This document shows positions 33,571-45,089 of a DNA stretch of 64,000 nucleotides, one piece after another; position 1 is the first letter of the stretch; every line of letters starts with the position of its first letter. This stretch comes from Marsupella aquatica. Its lineage: Eukaryota > Marchantiophyta. The stretch spans positions 3,596,001 through 3,660,000 of the forward strand of contig OZ316899.1 of NCBI GenBank assembly GCA_973895155.1, given 5' to 3'. Under the pieces are notes generated by a model. The model was not told where the DNA came from and searched no databases. It saw only the letters and a list, made by a program, of their open reading frames with translations. Made by a program: the position numbers and the translations under genes.

Positions 33571-34366
33571 CACTACTACACTATCGGCCCCTTTTGCGAA
33601 CCCATACACATCACAATCAACAAAGGCCCGATAAACAGAATTCCGGCACTTGCGAACTAACACGCATCGCTACACCATCCCAAATTGCGAAGTTAAAACC
33701 TTCGCACGCGGACCATCGCAACGCCATCGCAACACCATGGCAACTTCCCAACCGAATTCCCTCGCAACTTGCCGAACACTTGCGAGTTCAAAATTGTTGC
33801 AGACGCTTTGCATTATGCCGCACGGTCCTTTGTTACCGACGTTGATTTTTGTGAAGCTGGAAGGTTCGCTACATGTTTGTGATGGGAATGCGTTCGGTAT
33901 TTGCGATGTCATGGTGTTGGCAACTAGCAAGCCTTATAAGATCACTCTTATGCAAAATAAATTTGATGGGGACTTTTGAAACAAATTGGATCGGAACTTG
34001 TGATATAGTTTAGGCCAGAAGTTGTGAAGCGTTTGCATTCGCAACTTGTGATGTTACTTGGTTCTATAATAGCGATCCGAGTCATTTCAGTCTTTCCTAG
34101 TTATCCAAGTTCGCAATGGGTTTGCACTTTCATGGGAACATGACTTTCAATCAATGTTTTGCGAGGGATTTCTCTTGGCAGTGGACCCAATGTGGAAGGC
34201 AAATGTTTTTTATAAGATGGCAAGTATATAGGTGGATATACCAAAATGTTAGGGCTTGAAGGAACCCAATACACAAGAGGGGTGGCATATCTGATGCCAA
34301 GTCACCCTACTCAACATATGCTATCCTAGCTAAGCTCCAGCACGGCTAGTCAGTGACATATATCTC
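33571..34366. repeat. CACTA1 left subterminal region
   Basis: Many copies of TTGCGA/TCGCAA in both orientations (for example near 33595, 33650, 33700, 33715, 33727, 33770). Such short motifs near CACTA ends are transposase (TNPA-type) binding sites in En/Spm. No ORF of note. Confidence 0.65.
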
Positions 34367-34517
34367 ATGAGCCCGGTCATGAGATTCTACAAGCTAACTA
34401 AAATGGACTCTTCCGACCCCGCTTTGTCGGCTTCTTTGCCGGCTTCTTGCCCTTATCCTTCCGTGGATGTACAGCCTGGTGCTGACGGGTGTGCGGTGCC
34501 TTTCAGCACTGCTGCTC

Positions 34518-36456
34518 CTACTGCTCCTCCTGCTCCTCCTGCTCCTGCCCATCCTCCTCCTCATCACCTCCCTCCTGCTCCCCCTCATCATCAACCTGTC
34601 TCGATGATGCACGACTACTACCACTACCGCGATGGGATGAACCTACCTCCCAGCTACTGCCCCCCTCCCTAGAACCACTGGTAAGAGGAGTAGCCCCCTC
34701 ATCCTCATCATCACTACTACTTGCGTCAGCACCCGACCCCTCAGGCTCATCCAAATCATGCATCCGTACACTTAATCAGTTTCTACAAATTAAAAAGGGT
34801 CATCCACAATGTTGGCATCACAATTAATTAAACCTTGAACACCTAGATACTTACAGTAGCCAACTCGGCATCCACCATCTGAAAGAGGTACTTTCTCCCA
34901 TGCTCCATCCCTATCTCAATATGTTTCTTGGATATCTTCCTCTTATATTTCCGGTACTACCATCCACCATAAAACCAAAAATTAAACCCATAGGCTAAAC
35001 CAAAATTCACAATGCGAGAGGCCTTAGGCCTACAAAAGTTAAACTACTTTGAAAACAACTCAAATTCACATTTGCAAAGCTGATGCGTTCACAAAATGCA
35101 AAGCCCTAATTTTTGCAAAGGCATTGCGATGGCTTTTGCGATGCAAGTACCTTCGCAACAGCATCAGAAAATCCAAAAAGAAAAAAGTGCATAATAGATT
35201 TTGCGAGGCTCTTGCAAACGGATACGCATTGCAATGGGATCGCAAACTATGATCCCAAGAGGTTTTTAAAAATGCACAAATTTCCAAGTGTCAATCGTGA
35301 CCTAAAACAGTGCACAAGCAAGCACATGAGAGCATGGACATTCATGACATTCTGTTCACTTGCATTACCTCAACTGAGAAAGTAAGGAGGAAAGAGCTTA
35401 GGGAGGAGAGGAGACACTCACAAAGTGGGCCTTGAGACCGCGGAGCCCGCCTTGACCCAGCTTGTGGACTGGATTGGGGGTGGCTTTCACTCGCTTGGCT
35501 GCATCCATGAAATGTTTGGGTGGTCTTCCTTCTTCGTCGACCACCTTTTGCACATCAGCTACCTTCTGCTTGAGTCCCTTCAGGTCATGGTCAAGGGGGA
35601 GCTTCCCGGTCTCCTTTGCTTTCAGGGATCGAGCTAGTGTATCCTTCCACTGTTCCAACTCGTGAGTTGCTTTGATTTGCACCTCAATCTTGTAAAATGC
35701 ATTCCAGATGTCCTCAGTGAATTGGAGGGGCCTGCGCAAACTCCTGTACAATCTCAAGTCTCTCAGGTGGGCTCTAATCTTCATCCTATCATGGTATCTC
35801 ATTTGAGACATGGAATTAGAAATCTTGTCTGCCAGCCATTGCTCATCTATGTCAGCTCCATTACGAAATGCATCCTTGATCTGATTCATCACTCTCTTTC
35901 CCTCTGCCTTCTCAACCTTTCCCCATTGCATGCCTTGTGAGAAATTGCTTGTGATGATCTGTTTGATGGTGCTCTTAGCCCCTGCATAGGCTAGCTCAGT
36001 TGGAGTCCCAGTTGTCTCCAAGGCAATGAATGGAAGATTTTTCCTTGCATCCTCTTTCTGACGTTGCTCATCTCATTGTTTTCGAATTGCATCCCTCTCC
36101 TCTCTTCTCTTCTGTTTTTCTATGGCTTGAGGAGAGGCAACTCCCGACTTAGCCCTCTCCTCCCTCTTCCTTCTTTTCTCTCTAGCCTTCTCCTCAGCTG
36201 CGACCCTCTCTTCCTCGTCTCTAGTAGCTTGCCCTGCCACAATTCCTGTTTGTAAAACCTGGCCTAAAATGGCACTCAAGGAGGCAAGCCTTGCTGGAGT
36301 ATTCAAATTTACTTCACCCAACTGTGCAGCACTGAGATGTTGGGCTACTAAGTCGCTCCATGCATTCTGTTGCTTCTCCTGATTTGCCCCATTGCCACTA
36401 CCACCAGCACCATGTCCTCCACTCCCACCGTGCTCTCCACTCCCACCGGTAGCCAT
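34518..36456 (-). pseudogene. CACTA1 TNPA-like gene, minus strand
   Basis: The ATG is at 36456, followed by a Gly/Ser-rich start and a helical region with a KAREKRRKREERAK basic segment. After an in-frame TGA at 36073-36075 the same frame continues to a donor (TTT/GTGAGT) at about 35421. A second exon spans 34956-34855 with AG and GT borders. A third at about 34770-34518 codes an acidic Ser/Glu-rich tail (SSSDDEDEGA, then Gln/Glu repeats). The intron at 34957-35421 contains a TCGCAA cluster (35070-35250). Place, orientation and composition suit the regulatory TNPA-like protein of a CACTA element, but the DNA-binding part is not recognisable. Confidence 0.5.
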
Positions 36457-37619
36457 AGCTCAATCCCTCTCAGGTCTCTCTCGATATTCTCCCCGCGGCC
36501 CCTTCTCCTCTCGCTCTCCCGATCAAACAAGGAATGAGCTCGACCCGAGCTCCTGCCGACACATACGTATTTAAAAAAAAGCTCCTTGCGATCACATTCG
36601 CATCACAAACTGCCACCCTATTACCTTCGCAAACTGTCTCGCAACTTGCGATACTTTTGTGAAGAACATACCCTCGCTAATCCATCGCAACCCGCAGAAA
36701 CGCCCAAACATTGCTCTCGGCCTCTGTATTTGCAAAGATGTTGCGAACCCGGGAGGTTCGCAAAATGTATCTCTAATTTGTGAAGCAATTTGCAAGGCAG
36801 GTGATCTCGGTTTAGGGTGGGAAACTATCCCAGGTGTTTAAACGGCTCTACAAGGGTATAACCTAAACCCTTTTAACTCAACATGGATTTGTGAATGGCC
36901 AATTACTTTGAAGAAGAGGATTTTAGGTTGTAGTTGGGCTTTGTGTTTTTGTTTTTGAATCTTAATTGGGTTCTAATTTAACAAAGGGTTTGAGTTTTAA
37001 TTTGGGGTTTGGATTTAGAAAGGGTTTAGTTTAGGGAGGGTTGTGTTTCAATTGAAGGGGTTAATTTGGGTTTAGGTTTTAATGTAAGGGTTGGGTTTGA
37101 CTTTTCACTGATTTCATATTTTTTGCTCTATACATATTTCAGTTTAGGGACATGGTTTTAATAGAGGGCTTTAGGTTAGGGTCTAAGGTAGGGGTTTGGG
37201 TAAGGTTGTAATTGAGAAGTTTGGGTTAGGGTTTAGGGTAGGGGCTTGATTTTGGTTTAAGTTTAGGGGTTTGGGTTAGGTTTTAGCTGAGGGGTTTGGG
37301 TTAGGTATTGAATATAGGGGATCGATGGGTTCAATTATAATTCAGGGTTGTGTTTAATTTTTAATTTAGATATTTGGGTTAGGATTTAGGGTAAAGGCTT
37401 CATAGGTAATGAGGGAGTTTGGGTTATGGTTTCAGATGGGGTTAGAGTTAGGTTTTAGCTGAGGGATTTGGGTTAGGGTTTGAATGTAGCAGTTGGGTTT
37501 TTAGCGTAGGGGTTTTGGCTAGGGTTTAGGGTTTAGGGTTTGGGTAAGGGTTTTATATGTTCATGTTTAGGGTAGGTTTTTTTTTCTAATTGAGGTTATG
37601 CTTTCTTTATTTCATTAAC
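36457..37619. promoter_or_regulatory. CACTA1 divergent intergenic region with telomere-like repeats
   Basis: Between the minus TNPA-like gene and the plus SET-like gene. 36580-36790 holds a cluster of TCGCAA/TTGCGA motifs near the TNPA-like start. From about 36810 to 37580 the plus strand is built of degenerate GGGTTTAGGGTT / TTTGGGTTAGGG units, Arabidopsis-type telomere-like but irregular. Its position implies a shared promoter region; no TATA box could be fixed. Confidence 0.5.
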
Positions 37620-39169
37620 ATGAAGGGGTGGAACACTCTAGGAGTTGCAGGGCACTTCCCCATTGTTTTGAAAGTTTTGGGTAATGCATATGCATTGCGA
37701 GAGCTCGGGCATCTGAAAGGTAAAGCTTGTTTTCCTGGCATTTTGTATTTTTACTGTAACTTGAGGGTCTATCACCCCTTTCTATAGTTTACCATAAGTC
37801 ATTGCTTAATTCATTGTATATTTGCAGATTTTTCCCTCCTACTTCCAGATTGGGTTCATCAAGTTTGGACCAAAAGACCTATAGGCATTGTTGAGCCCGG
37901 GTCTCATAAAGGTATTTTTTCCTTTCATTTTAGTTTAATATGTCTACGTAGGGATTACAAATGATCGTTTTAGCTATTTTTTTACTAACTTGCTATTCCA
38001 AATCTTCCACTTGCCAGATGTCTTCATCCTCTACAACTTCCACCACATCAGACTCCTCCTCTGATGAGGACATAGATCCTCCTCCTCAGCCTGAAACAGC
38101 CGCTCGTCGACCTAGTGGTCCACCACACCAACTTTGCAATTGTAAAAAATGTGTGGGGATGGTTGTCCAAAAGTCATATGTATGTGCAGACCATATTTCT
38201 TGATATGGACAACATCGAGGTCTTACACCCAGAGCCTCTTCATCCCATACGGTGAGTTGTAAACTTACTATGGTTTATTTTTTATTCAATAAATATTGCT
38301 AGCGTGATAAGTTGGGGAAGTTCACAATCACTTTGTTAGATTTGTTCCTATAGGTATCTAATAGGCCTACACCCACGGCACCAACACCCTATGTTCCTTC
38401 ACAAGGAGTTCTAGATGCTATAGGCTTGGCCCTTTCACAAGCTTTTCGTTTAGTTGCAGCAGAGCGAAGTGGTGTTGGGACAGTTCAGGATGATGGTATT
38501 GTTACATGAGGGAAAAAATGGTCTAAAAGGCAACCTAGAGGGGAAGTTGATCAGTACACCTGTAGGGTTGATGGTAGGTGGGGACCTTGTACATTCACAA
38601 GGAAATGTGTTCCTATCATAAAGGATTGGAATCCTGATTGCCTTGGTTTTCCATGTGATATAACCTATGGTGAGGAAATAGAGGTTTGGGGAAGACATTG
38701 GATTGTCAAAAGTTCTACACTAGGGGCGAGACATGGGTATGGAATTTTTTCTTGCCAGGACATCATTGTGGATGATATGGGTGGAAAAGGGCGCTCTCAA
38801 GATGGACCAACGTTGTTCCCATATGGTGGACCCATTTACAAGCGGAGACATTGGAACATGCTCCTTGTACAACACCTTGAGTGGAAGACTTGTGCATTGG
38901 ACATGGATACTTTTGATGGTTGCACTAGGAAGTATAGTGAACAACGTATAATTGATGGTGATCCCATCCATAGTGGAAATATAGCCGGTTTCCTTAACAG
39001 TACTGTGGGGACCCGGCCTAAGCGTAGGAAAAACTGTGAATGGGTTTTTGTTGATGGTCCCCCTCCAACACCATATGGGCAGAGATATCATCATGGCCAT
39101 TGTCTAGTTGTAGCTACTAGGACCATCAAGGCCGGAGAGGAGTTGTTTACACATTATGAGTGGGATTAG
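37620..39169 (+). pseudogene. CACTA1 gene with SET-like domain
   Basis: Candidate exons: 37620-37719 (ATG 37620, donor GGTAAAG); about 37828-37911; 38017-38251 (Ser/Asp-rich start, CNCKKC pair, TGA in frame near 38201); and 38353-39169 (one TGA near 38506, stop TAG 39167-39169). The last exon reads like a SET domain. STLGARHGYGIFSCQDI matches the N-terminal GxGxF part. GNIAGFLNSTVG then KNCEW replaces the NHSCxPN region. LVVATRTIKAGEELFTHYEWD matches the C-terminal AxRxIxxGEEL..xY motif. SET enzymes methylate lysines. The missing HSC/PN residues make activity doubtful. A SET domain is not a standard CACTA component. Confidence 0.65.
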
Positions 39170-39365
39170 GCTTATTTTAGGGATATGTATTATTTATATG
39201 TTCCTTCATGCTTTGTGAACATATATTTTGTAAGTTAGGGTTTACACCCTAAACCTATGATGTTCTTTCACATTGTATGTTAATAACATGTGTCGATATT
39301 GTTTTTGTTTTATGAGGGATTTAATTTGGAGTTTGATTGTGAATGCTTTATTGTATTGTCCATAG

Positions 39366-42300
39366 AATGTGCGACCTAGTCAAGATATGTTGCCAAGGAG
39401 GTTGAGAGCTACATATGAAGAAATGGGCATGCCACAAGACGGAGTCACATCATCAACAAATTCTTCATCCAATGACAGTGACAATGAGGGTTTGCATGAA
39501 GGGGCACCTAGGACAGATTTTGAGGTCATGTAGGACCAGGAGACAACCATGGATGACTTCATGACAGATTGGTTTGGTGTGGATGTTGATGGTGAAGGAC
39601 GTGGACCACCCAATGAAGGAGCTCCTCCACCAAATGCTGCACGTGACCCCCAACCTCAACATACACCAGAAGGTCAATAACAATGGGAAGAAGCAGAGGC
39701 ACATGCTAGAACACCTATTTATGGGGGTGCTCGTTTGAATAGACTCTCTGCCATCTTGGCATTGATGAATCTTCAGGCAAAACACAAGGCAAGCAATGCC
39801 CTTCTATCGGATTTGTTTGCAATTTTCCATGACCTCATGTTACCCAGTGACAATGTATCGCCAGGAACTTGGAAGGAGGCAAAGAGAGTTCTATCATTCA
39901 TTAGTATGGAATATCATATCATTCATGCTTGTGTGAATGACTGCATCCTATATCATGAGACCAATGCCAACATAACTAAGTGTCCAATTTGTCATGAGCC
40001 TCGATATGACAACAACATGTTGACGGAAAAGGTGCCCAGGAAAACTGTCCGTTGGTTTCCCATTATTCCTCGATTGTTGCATATGTATCGATGTTCTGAC
40101 TTGGCAGAATTGATGGTATGGCATAAGACACATCGATCAGAGGCTGGTGTCATGCGGTTGCCAGTTGACTCCCCTGCTCATAAGCATGTGGAGGCACAAT
40201 GGTCAGAGTTTGCACATGACCCTCGTCATGTGAGGTTGGGGTTGGCATCAGATGGGGTTAGCCCCCACTCCCTTGGTGGGAAAGGACGCCCAACATCAGT
40301 TTGGCCGGTGGTTGTTATGAATTACAATCTTCCACCATGGTTGTCCATGAAAAAGGGCTTCTTATTGTTATCATTGATTATCCCATGTCCATCTAAGGTA
40401 AAAAACATGGACACCTATTTGACACTATTGGTTGGGGAACTCCAAAAATTATGGGACGATGTGTGGGCCTATGATGCTCGGAAAACTACAAGGGGATTAC
40501 CACGTGTCTTCAAATTGAAGGGAATTAATATGTGGACCATGCATGACTATCCTGGTAAGGGGATATAGCAACGTAGACAGGAAACAGGTAAACAAGAATT
40601 TTTTTTCCTGTTTTTAATATGTTGTTACCAGGAAAAAATCACTGTTACCAGGAAAAATGACAATTTAAAAATGTCTCATAAAACATGTTATTTCCAAAAA
40701 AAATTAACAATGCAACATTTTTGGCTAGCTTTGGGCGCTACTATTAGCAGCGCCGGGCGCTCGCAAAAAAACTGGTCGACCAAAAAAAATAAATTCAAAA
40801 AATAAATTCAAAAAAATTCCATTTTCCTGTTACCAGTTTCTGTTATTAAATCCTGTTTCTTGTTTGCTGTCTTTTGTAAACACCTCCAATAAGGGGTATG
40901 GATTGGTGTTTTTTTATGTATTAGAGAGTTTGTTTTAAAAGAAGTCCCTCATATTTATGAATGTACATGAACTTTTTAAATCCTTTGACTCTAATTGAGA
41001 AAGTTGTTTTGGTTTGGCTTTGTTGCAGGGTTTGGATTTGTTTCAGGGTTACAAACTCAAGGGTATAAGGCATGCTCCACTTGTGGTCCAAGCCTTGAAG
41101 ATATGGCCAAGTACTCAAGATGGCTTCGCAAGATAATCTACCTTGGGCATACCAAGTTTCTTCCACTTGGACATGAGATGAGGTCTGACCCCCTTCTATT
41201 TTAAGACTTTGACATGATCAATGGTGATGAGCGTGACATACCTAAGCGTACATCCTTTGCACATTGGAAATCCATAGTTGATAGGGTGGCAGACCCTAAC
41301 GACCCCATGACATTTGATGGAAGTGGGTTGACGAGGTGGAGTATACTAGCCACATTGCCGTATTGGCCAGAGTTGAAGATTCATCATTTGTTAGACCCCA
41401 TGCATATAGAGGGAAACGTTGGGAAGGCTTTGATCAAGCATTTTTATGGAGAAAAGGACCATAATTTTAGGGAGGCATGCCAGGATCTAGAACGACATCC
41501 AGATGTATGCATAACAATTGATGCATCAACAGGGATGGAACACCGTCCTTCAGCTCCTTGGGTTTTGAGTGTTGGTGAAAGAAGAGAGTTTCGACAACGC
41601 ATAGGTCAGATGCGGTTTCCTACAGGCTATGGTGCCAATCTCCGGAAAGCTTTTGGGATGGAGGACAGTCATAAGTGGCCAATGTATCTAAAGACACATG
41701 ACTATCACCGTTTACTACAACATATACTTCCTGTGGCAATCATAGGCTTGGGCAGTGAAGAAGTGCAAGACGCCCTATGGTCATTGGAAATATATGAAGA
41801 AGAGATCCCACGGATGGAGTATTGGCAGCAGAGGTAGTGTGCAAGTTAGAGAAGGCCCTCTCTCCTTCCTTCTTTGATTGTCAAGTGCATTTACTTATTC
41901 ATCTTGTGAGGGAGGTTGCCATTGCTGGTCCAGTGCATTGTCGTTGGATGTATTGGTTGGAAAGGTATATGGCTGTGTTAAAGGCTTATGTACGGAATCG
42001 TGCACGAGTGGAGGGGAGCATGGCAATAGGATACTTGGCAGCTGAGAGTATGTTCTATTGCAGCAACATCTTAGCTACCATTGATCCTAGTTGTCCACGC
42101 AGTTGGATGGAAGAGAAAGAAATGGAGGAGGATCGTTTAACAGGAGCCAAAAAAACACGCTTATTCGAGTACTGACCGGAGTGGAGTTGACACAGATGAC
42201 TACTTTCATGTTGAGTAATAGTACTGTGATGGAAGAATGGAGAGAGTTTTATGAGGATGCAAAGAGGGAGAGTCATCGCCCAAGGATTTTTCCAAAGTTC

Positions 42301-42830
42301 CTTGAGTATATGAGGGAGAAAGTACTTTAGTTGGATGCTATGGTGGCCCAAGGTGAGAGTGTATCACATTTTCCAGATATGACTCTTGAGGTTCAAACAA
42401 TTGTTCATGGCCCTTTGAGACTTGTTCAGACCAGAACAACAATGTGGACACAAGGGAGACATTTCAGGATTTCTGACCTTGATGAGAAGAGGGGTAGAAC
42501 TTTGACTGTGGAGTTCAAGGGCAGTTCATGCAGGATTCACAAAGTAGCCGCCATGACACCAATGTCATCCAAGATGTGGTGCCTCACTATGGGAAGATAG
42601 AGGAGATCTTGATTGTATCCTATGATGTGGATACAAAATTTGAAGAGTATGTCTTCAAGTGTAAGTGGTTCAAAATTCACTTGGTTGGTGAGAATCGCAC
42701 GGTACTTCTTGATGATTGTGGGTTTACTCGACTGAAGACATCAGCAACTAGCTTTCAACCATCTCATTGGCAAACATCTAAACCGTTTATATTCCCAAGT
42801 CACCTTGAGTAGTGTTTCTATATTCCGTAC
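39366..42830 (+). pseudogene. CACTA1 TNP2 transposase
   Basis: The first exon opens after CCATAG at 39365 and runs to a donor (CCTG/GTAAG) at 40554, with TAG 39531-39533 and TAA 39678-39680. It holds the Transposase_21-type core: CPICHEPRYDNN, then SDGVSPHS, VWPVVVMNYNLPPWLSMKKG and MDTYLTLLVGELQKLWDDVW. The next exon starts after TTGCAG at about 41029 with TQGYKACSTCG, then TAA 41202-41204, then LDPMHIEGNVGKALIKHFYG. Frameshifts near 41830, 42130 and 42550 connect to a DUF4218-like part (HLVREVAIAGPVHCRWMYWLERYM) and a DUF4216-like tail (YGKIEEILIVSYD, VFKCKWFKI). It cut and joined element ends; this copy is dead. Confidence 0.9.
40561..40886. mobile_element. MITE copy B in TNP2 intron
   Basis: Same element as 25841-26192, shorter through loss of poly-A/C-rich segments in the middle. 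It starts GGATATAGCAACG and ends AAACACCTCC. It lies directly behind the splice donor GTAAGG. TAAGG occurs on both sides (40556-40560 and 40890-40894), a partial target duplication. Confidence 0.8.
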
Positions 42831-43707
42831 CCACCAGACCCAGAGGAGTGGTCGGTTGTTATATCGTATGTGCCACAATCTCATTCCATTATCTGAGAAA
42901 AACCTGAAGTTATTATTGTGTCAAACGGAGGAGAGGATGAGGACCAAGTTTGATGCATCACTAGTAGTAAAACTTGTTGTGAGCGTATAATTGTGATTAT
43001 ATTAACTATCATGGTTTTATTTATATTTACCTATTTATTTTCTTCTTTTGTCTTACAAACACTTGGACTTTGAAATTTCATTTTACTGCTATATAAGCAA
43101 CCCTAGCCACTAGAAAAGTTATCCTCATGCATGCCACCTTTTTGAAATCCCTAGCTTATAACCTAAACACATGCATTCTCCATCTTCTAAAGTATTATCT
43201 CAAAAATTTCCATTCTGAAAACTTTGCAAACAACTCTCTTTGCGAAACATTTTTTGAACCAGTCGGGAATGAATTTATGAACCTCTTGTGAATCCAATTC
43301 CATTGGTACTTGTGATACAAATACGTTCTCAAACTTGTGACCAAATTGGCTTTGGTACTTTGCAACCCAACGTTTTTCACAACACTTTCCAAACATAATA
43401 GGTTCACCAACCACTTGTGATCGTATTAGTATCGCTAAATTATGAACCAAAATGTATCTGAATACGGTCGCGATGGTTGCGGACTCACAAAATCGTTACG
43501 AGACAACTAGTATCTAAATGTGTTGCGAAGTCAATAACATCAAAAATTAATTGCGATGTATGTAGCTTTGCAACGTGAATTTGCGACGATAAGAGCATGG
43601 GATATTGTGATGCCTGTTGCATCACAAAATATCTGAAGGTTCTAACATCGCAAGGCCTTCCCGATGTCAAAAAACACCTTCGCAAAAGGGGCCGATCTGT
43701 AGTAGTG
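42831..43707. repeat. CACTA1 3' flank and right subterminal region
   Basis: AT-rich to about 43190, then many TTGCGA/TTGTGA motifs in both orientations up to the terminal repeat. No ORF is supported. It mirrors the left subterminal region. Confidence 0.6.
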
Positions 43708-43710
43708 CAA

Positions 43711-44724
43711 GCGGAAGTTGCTGATTTTGGACCTTAATAAAATACTTTGGGATTTTGTTGAATTCCAAAGCAAGGGCACATCCAAGGATATTGTCACCTC
43801 AAGTGGAGTGCATTGGGATAGAAAAATGGTATTAGTCGCATGTATACAAAATGACCAGGGCTCCATGAGTTTCTTAAGTTGGTTTTTGACAGATTTGACG
43901 TTGCAATTTGGACATGTGCTGGGATACCGCAAACAATGAAAATGTTGAACATGATGTTCATTGATGAGGAGAGGTCAAAACTCCAGTTCGTATTCACACA
44001 GGTGGAAGCTTTTGACACAGGCATTCAAAGGGGTGACATTACAAACGGAAAGGCAAATGTGCTACTGAAGGATTTTTGGGTGGTATGGAATGCATTTGGA
44101 AATCTATATGATGAAACCAACACCCTCCTTGTGGATGACTCCCCCCTTAAGGCCTTTGCCAACCCAGACATGACCGGATTATTTCCAGTGCCCTACACGC
44201 ATGCCAATCGTGGAGATAATTTTCTTCTAGCAATTCTTTGGCCATGTCTTGAGAAACTTTCACATGCAAGTGATATTCGATGTTATCTTCTTCTGAACTC
44301 TCCAAAGTGGTCTCTTTTGCACATGAAGAGAGACAAGGCAAAAAATGAGATTACTTATGATCAACTTAGCAAGAAATTTGCAGCAAAAATTTGGAAGTCA
44401 CACTTTACGCATAGTGTGTTGGACCTCAACAACAATGAGATCCCTTGGAATGTAAAGCACCGTATATGTAGTTTACGTCCTGAGGAGGAACTTGACAATG
44501 CACTTGTGAACTCACTTGCTAAATCATTTTTAGGAAATGACTATTCAGGTCCATATAGAGAAAATCCCAGACACTTTTTGCGGGAGATTATAGCCATTAG
44601 AAACAACACCACCAAATTTCAACTCCCTGAAAATAAAGGGCATTGCAACCGTGACAATAGGGTAGATAGGAAAGGAGACAGGGGCACATGCTCAAATACA
44701 CATTGTACAAAGCACTTGGTTTAG
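43711..44724 (+). pseudogene. FCP1-like phosphatase domain, cassette B
   Basis: Direct continuation of 33549-33570 across CACTA1. It reads LLILDLNKI (motif I, again Asn for the second Asp), then after a frameshift near 43870 FDRFDVAIWTCAG, NTLLVDDSPLKAF and a C-terminal region matching cassette A (GNDYSGPYREN against GDGYSGPYLQN), ending at TAG 44722-44724. Both copies share the unusual motif I, so it predates the duplication. The pair differs at many positions, which makes the duplication old. Confidence 0.8.
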
Positions 44725-45089
44725 ATATTTCATTGACTCGTGTTAAGCCCCTTGGATAGTACTAGAAATGTGTTCGTATTCATTGTAGATTTGCAGATAA
44801 TTGTATAAAAATATTTTATAATCTATTTGGAATGATGTTATTTTGTTCACACAATATCAATGGTCCTTAAATGGGGATGTAATATTTTTATAAGTTACAT
44901 TTTTATATGTATTATTTATTAATATAATACTAATGTGATTTGGCCTATAAAGTGTACATTTAGAGACACAAAAGTGTACATTTGGGTGTCTTGAAGTGTA
45001 CATTTGGGGCCATGAAATTGTACATTTCAAGACTCATTTGTGAACAAAAGAAAATACATCTTTAATGAATAGATTGATCAATAGAAAGA
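44725..45089. mobile_element. AT-rich spacer with GTGTACATTTGG element, copy 2 (partial)
   Basis: 44725-44936 is AT-rich without a gene. 44937-45072 holds four GTGTACATTT units and the right inverted repeat TTTAATGAATAG (45061-45072). The left inverted repeat is missing, so this copy is truncated. It lies against the broken left edge of CACTA2. Confidence 0.65.

Larger units (their letters stand above)
33571..43707. mobile_element. CACTA (En/Spm) transposon CACTA1, 10.1 kb
   Basis: Left end CACTACTACACTATCGGCCC and right end the complement of CACTACTACAGATCGGCCCC; the similarity extends through CCTTTTGCGAA, about 29 bp with one indel. CAA flanks both sides (33568-33570 and 43708-43710), the 3-bp duplication of CACTA elements. 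Contents: TTGCGA/TCGCAA-rich subterminal regions, a minus-strand TNPA-like gene, a telomere-like G-rich spacer, a plus-strand gene with a SET-like domain, and a plus-strand TNP2 transposase. A MITE sits in a TNP2 intron. Insertion split the FCP1-like exon of cassette B. Confidence 0.93.

Noticed and set aside
34367-34827. Pro/Ser-rich plus-strand ORFs
   Set aside because: They are antisense to the acidic Ser/Glu tail of the minus-strand TNPA-like gene, which has splice-like borders and fits better.
36810-37580. Chromosome end or true telomere
   Set aside because: Units are irregular and lie between two genes inside intact CACTA terminal repeats.
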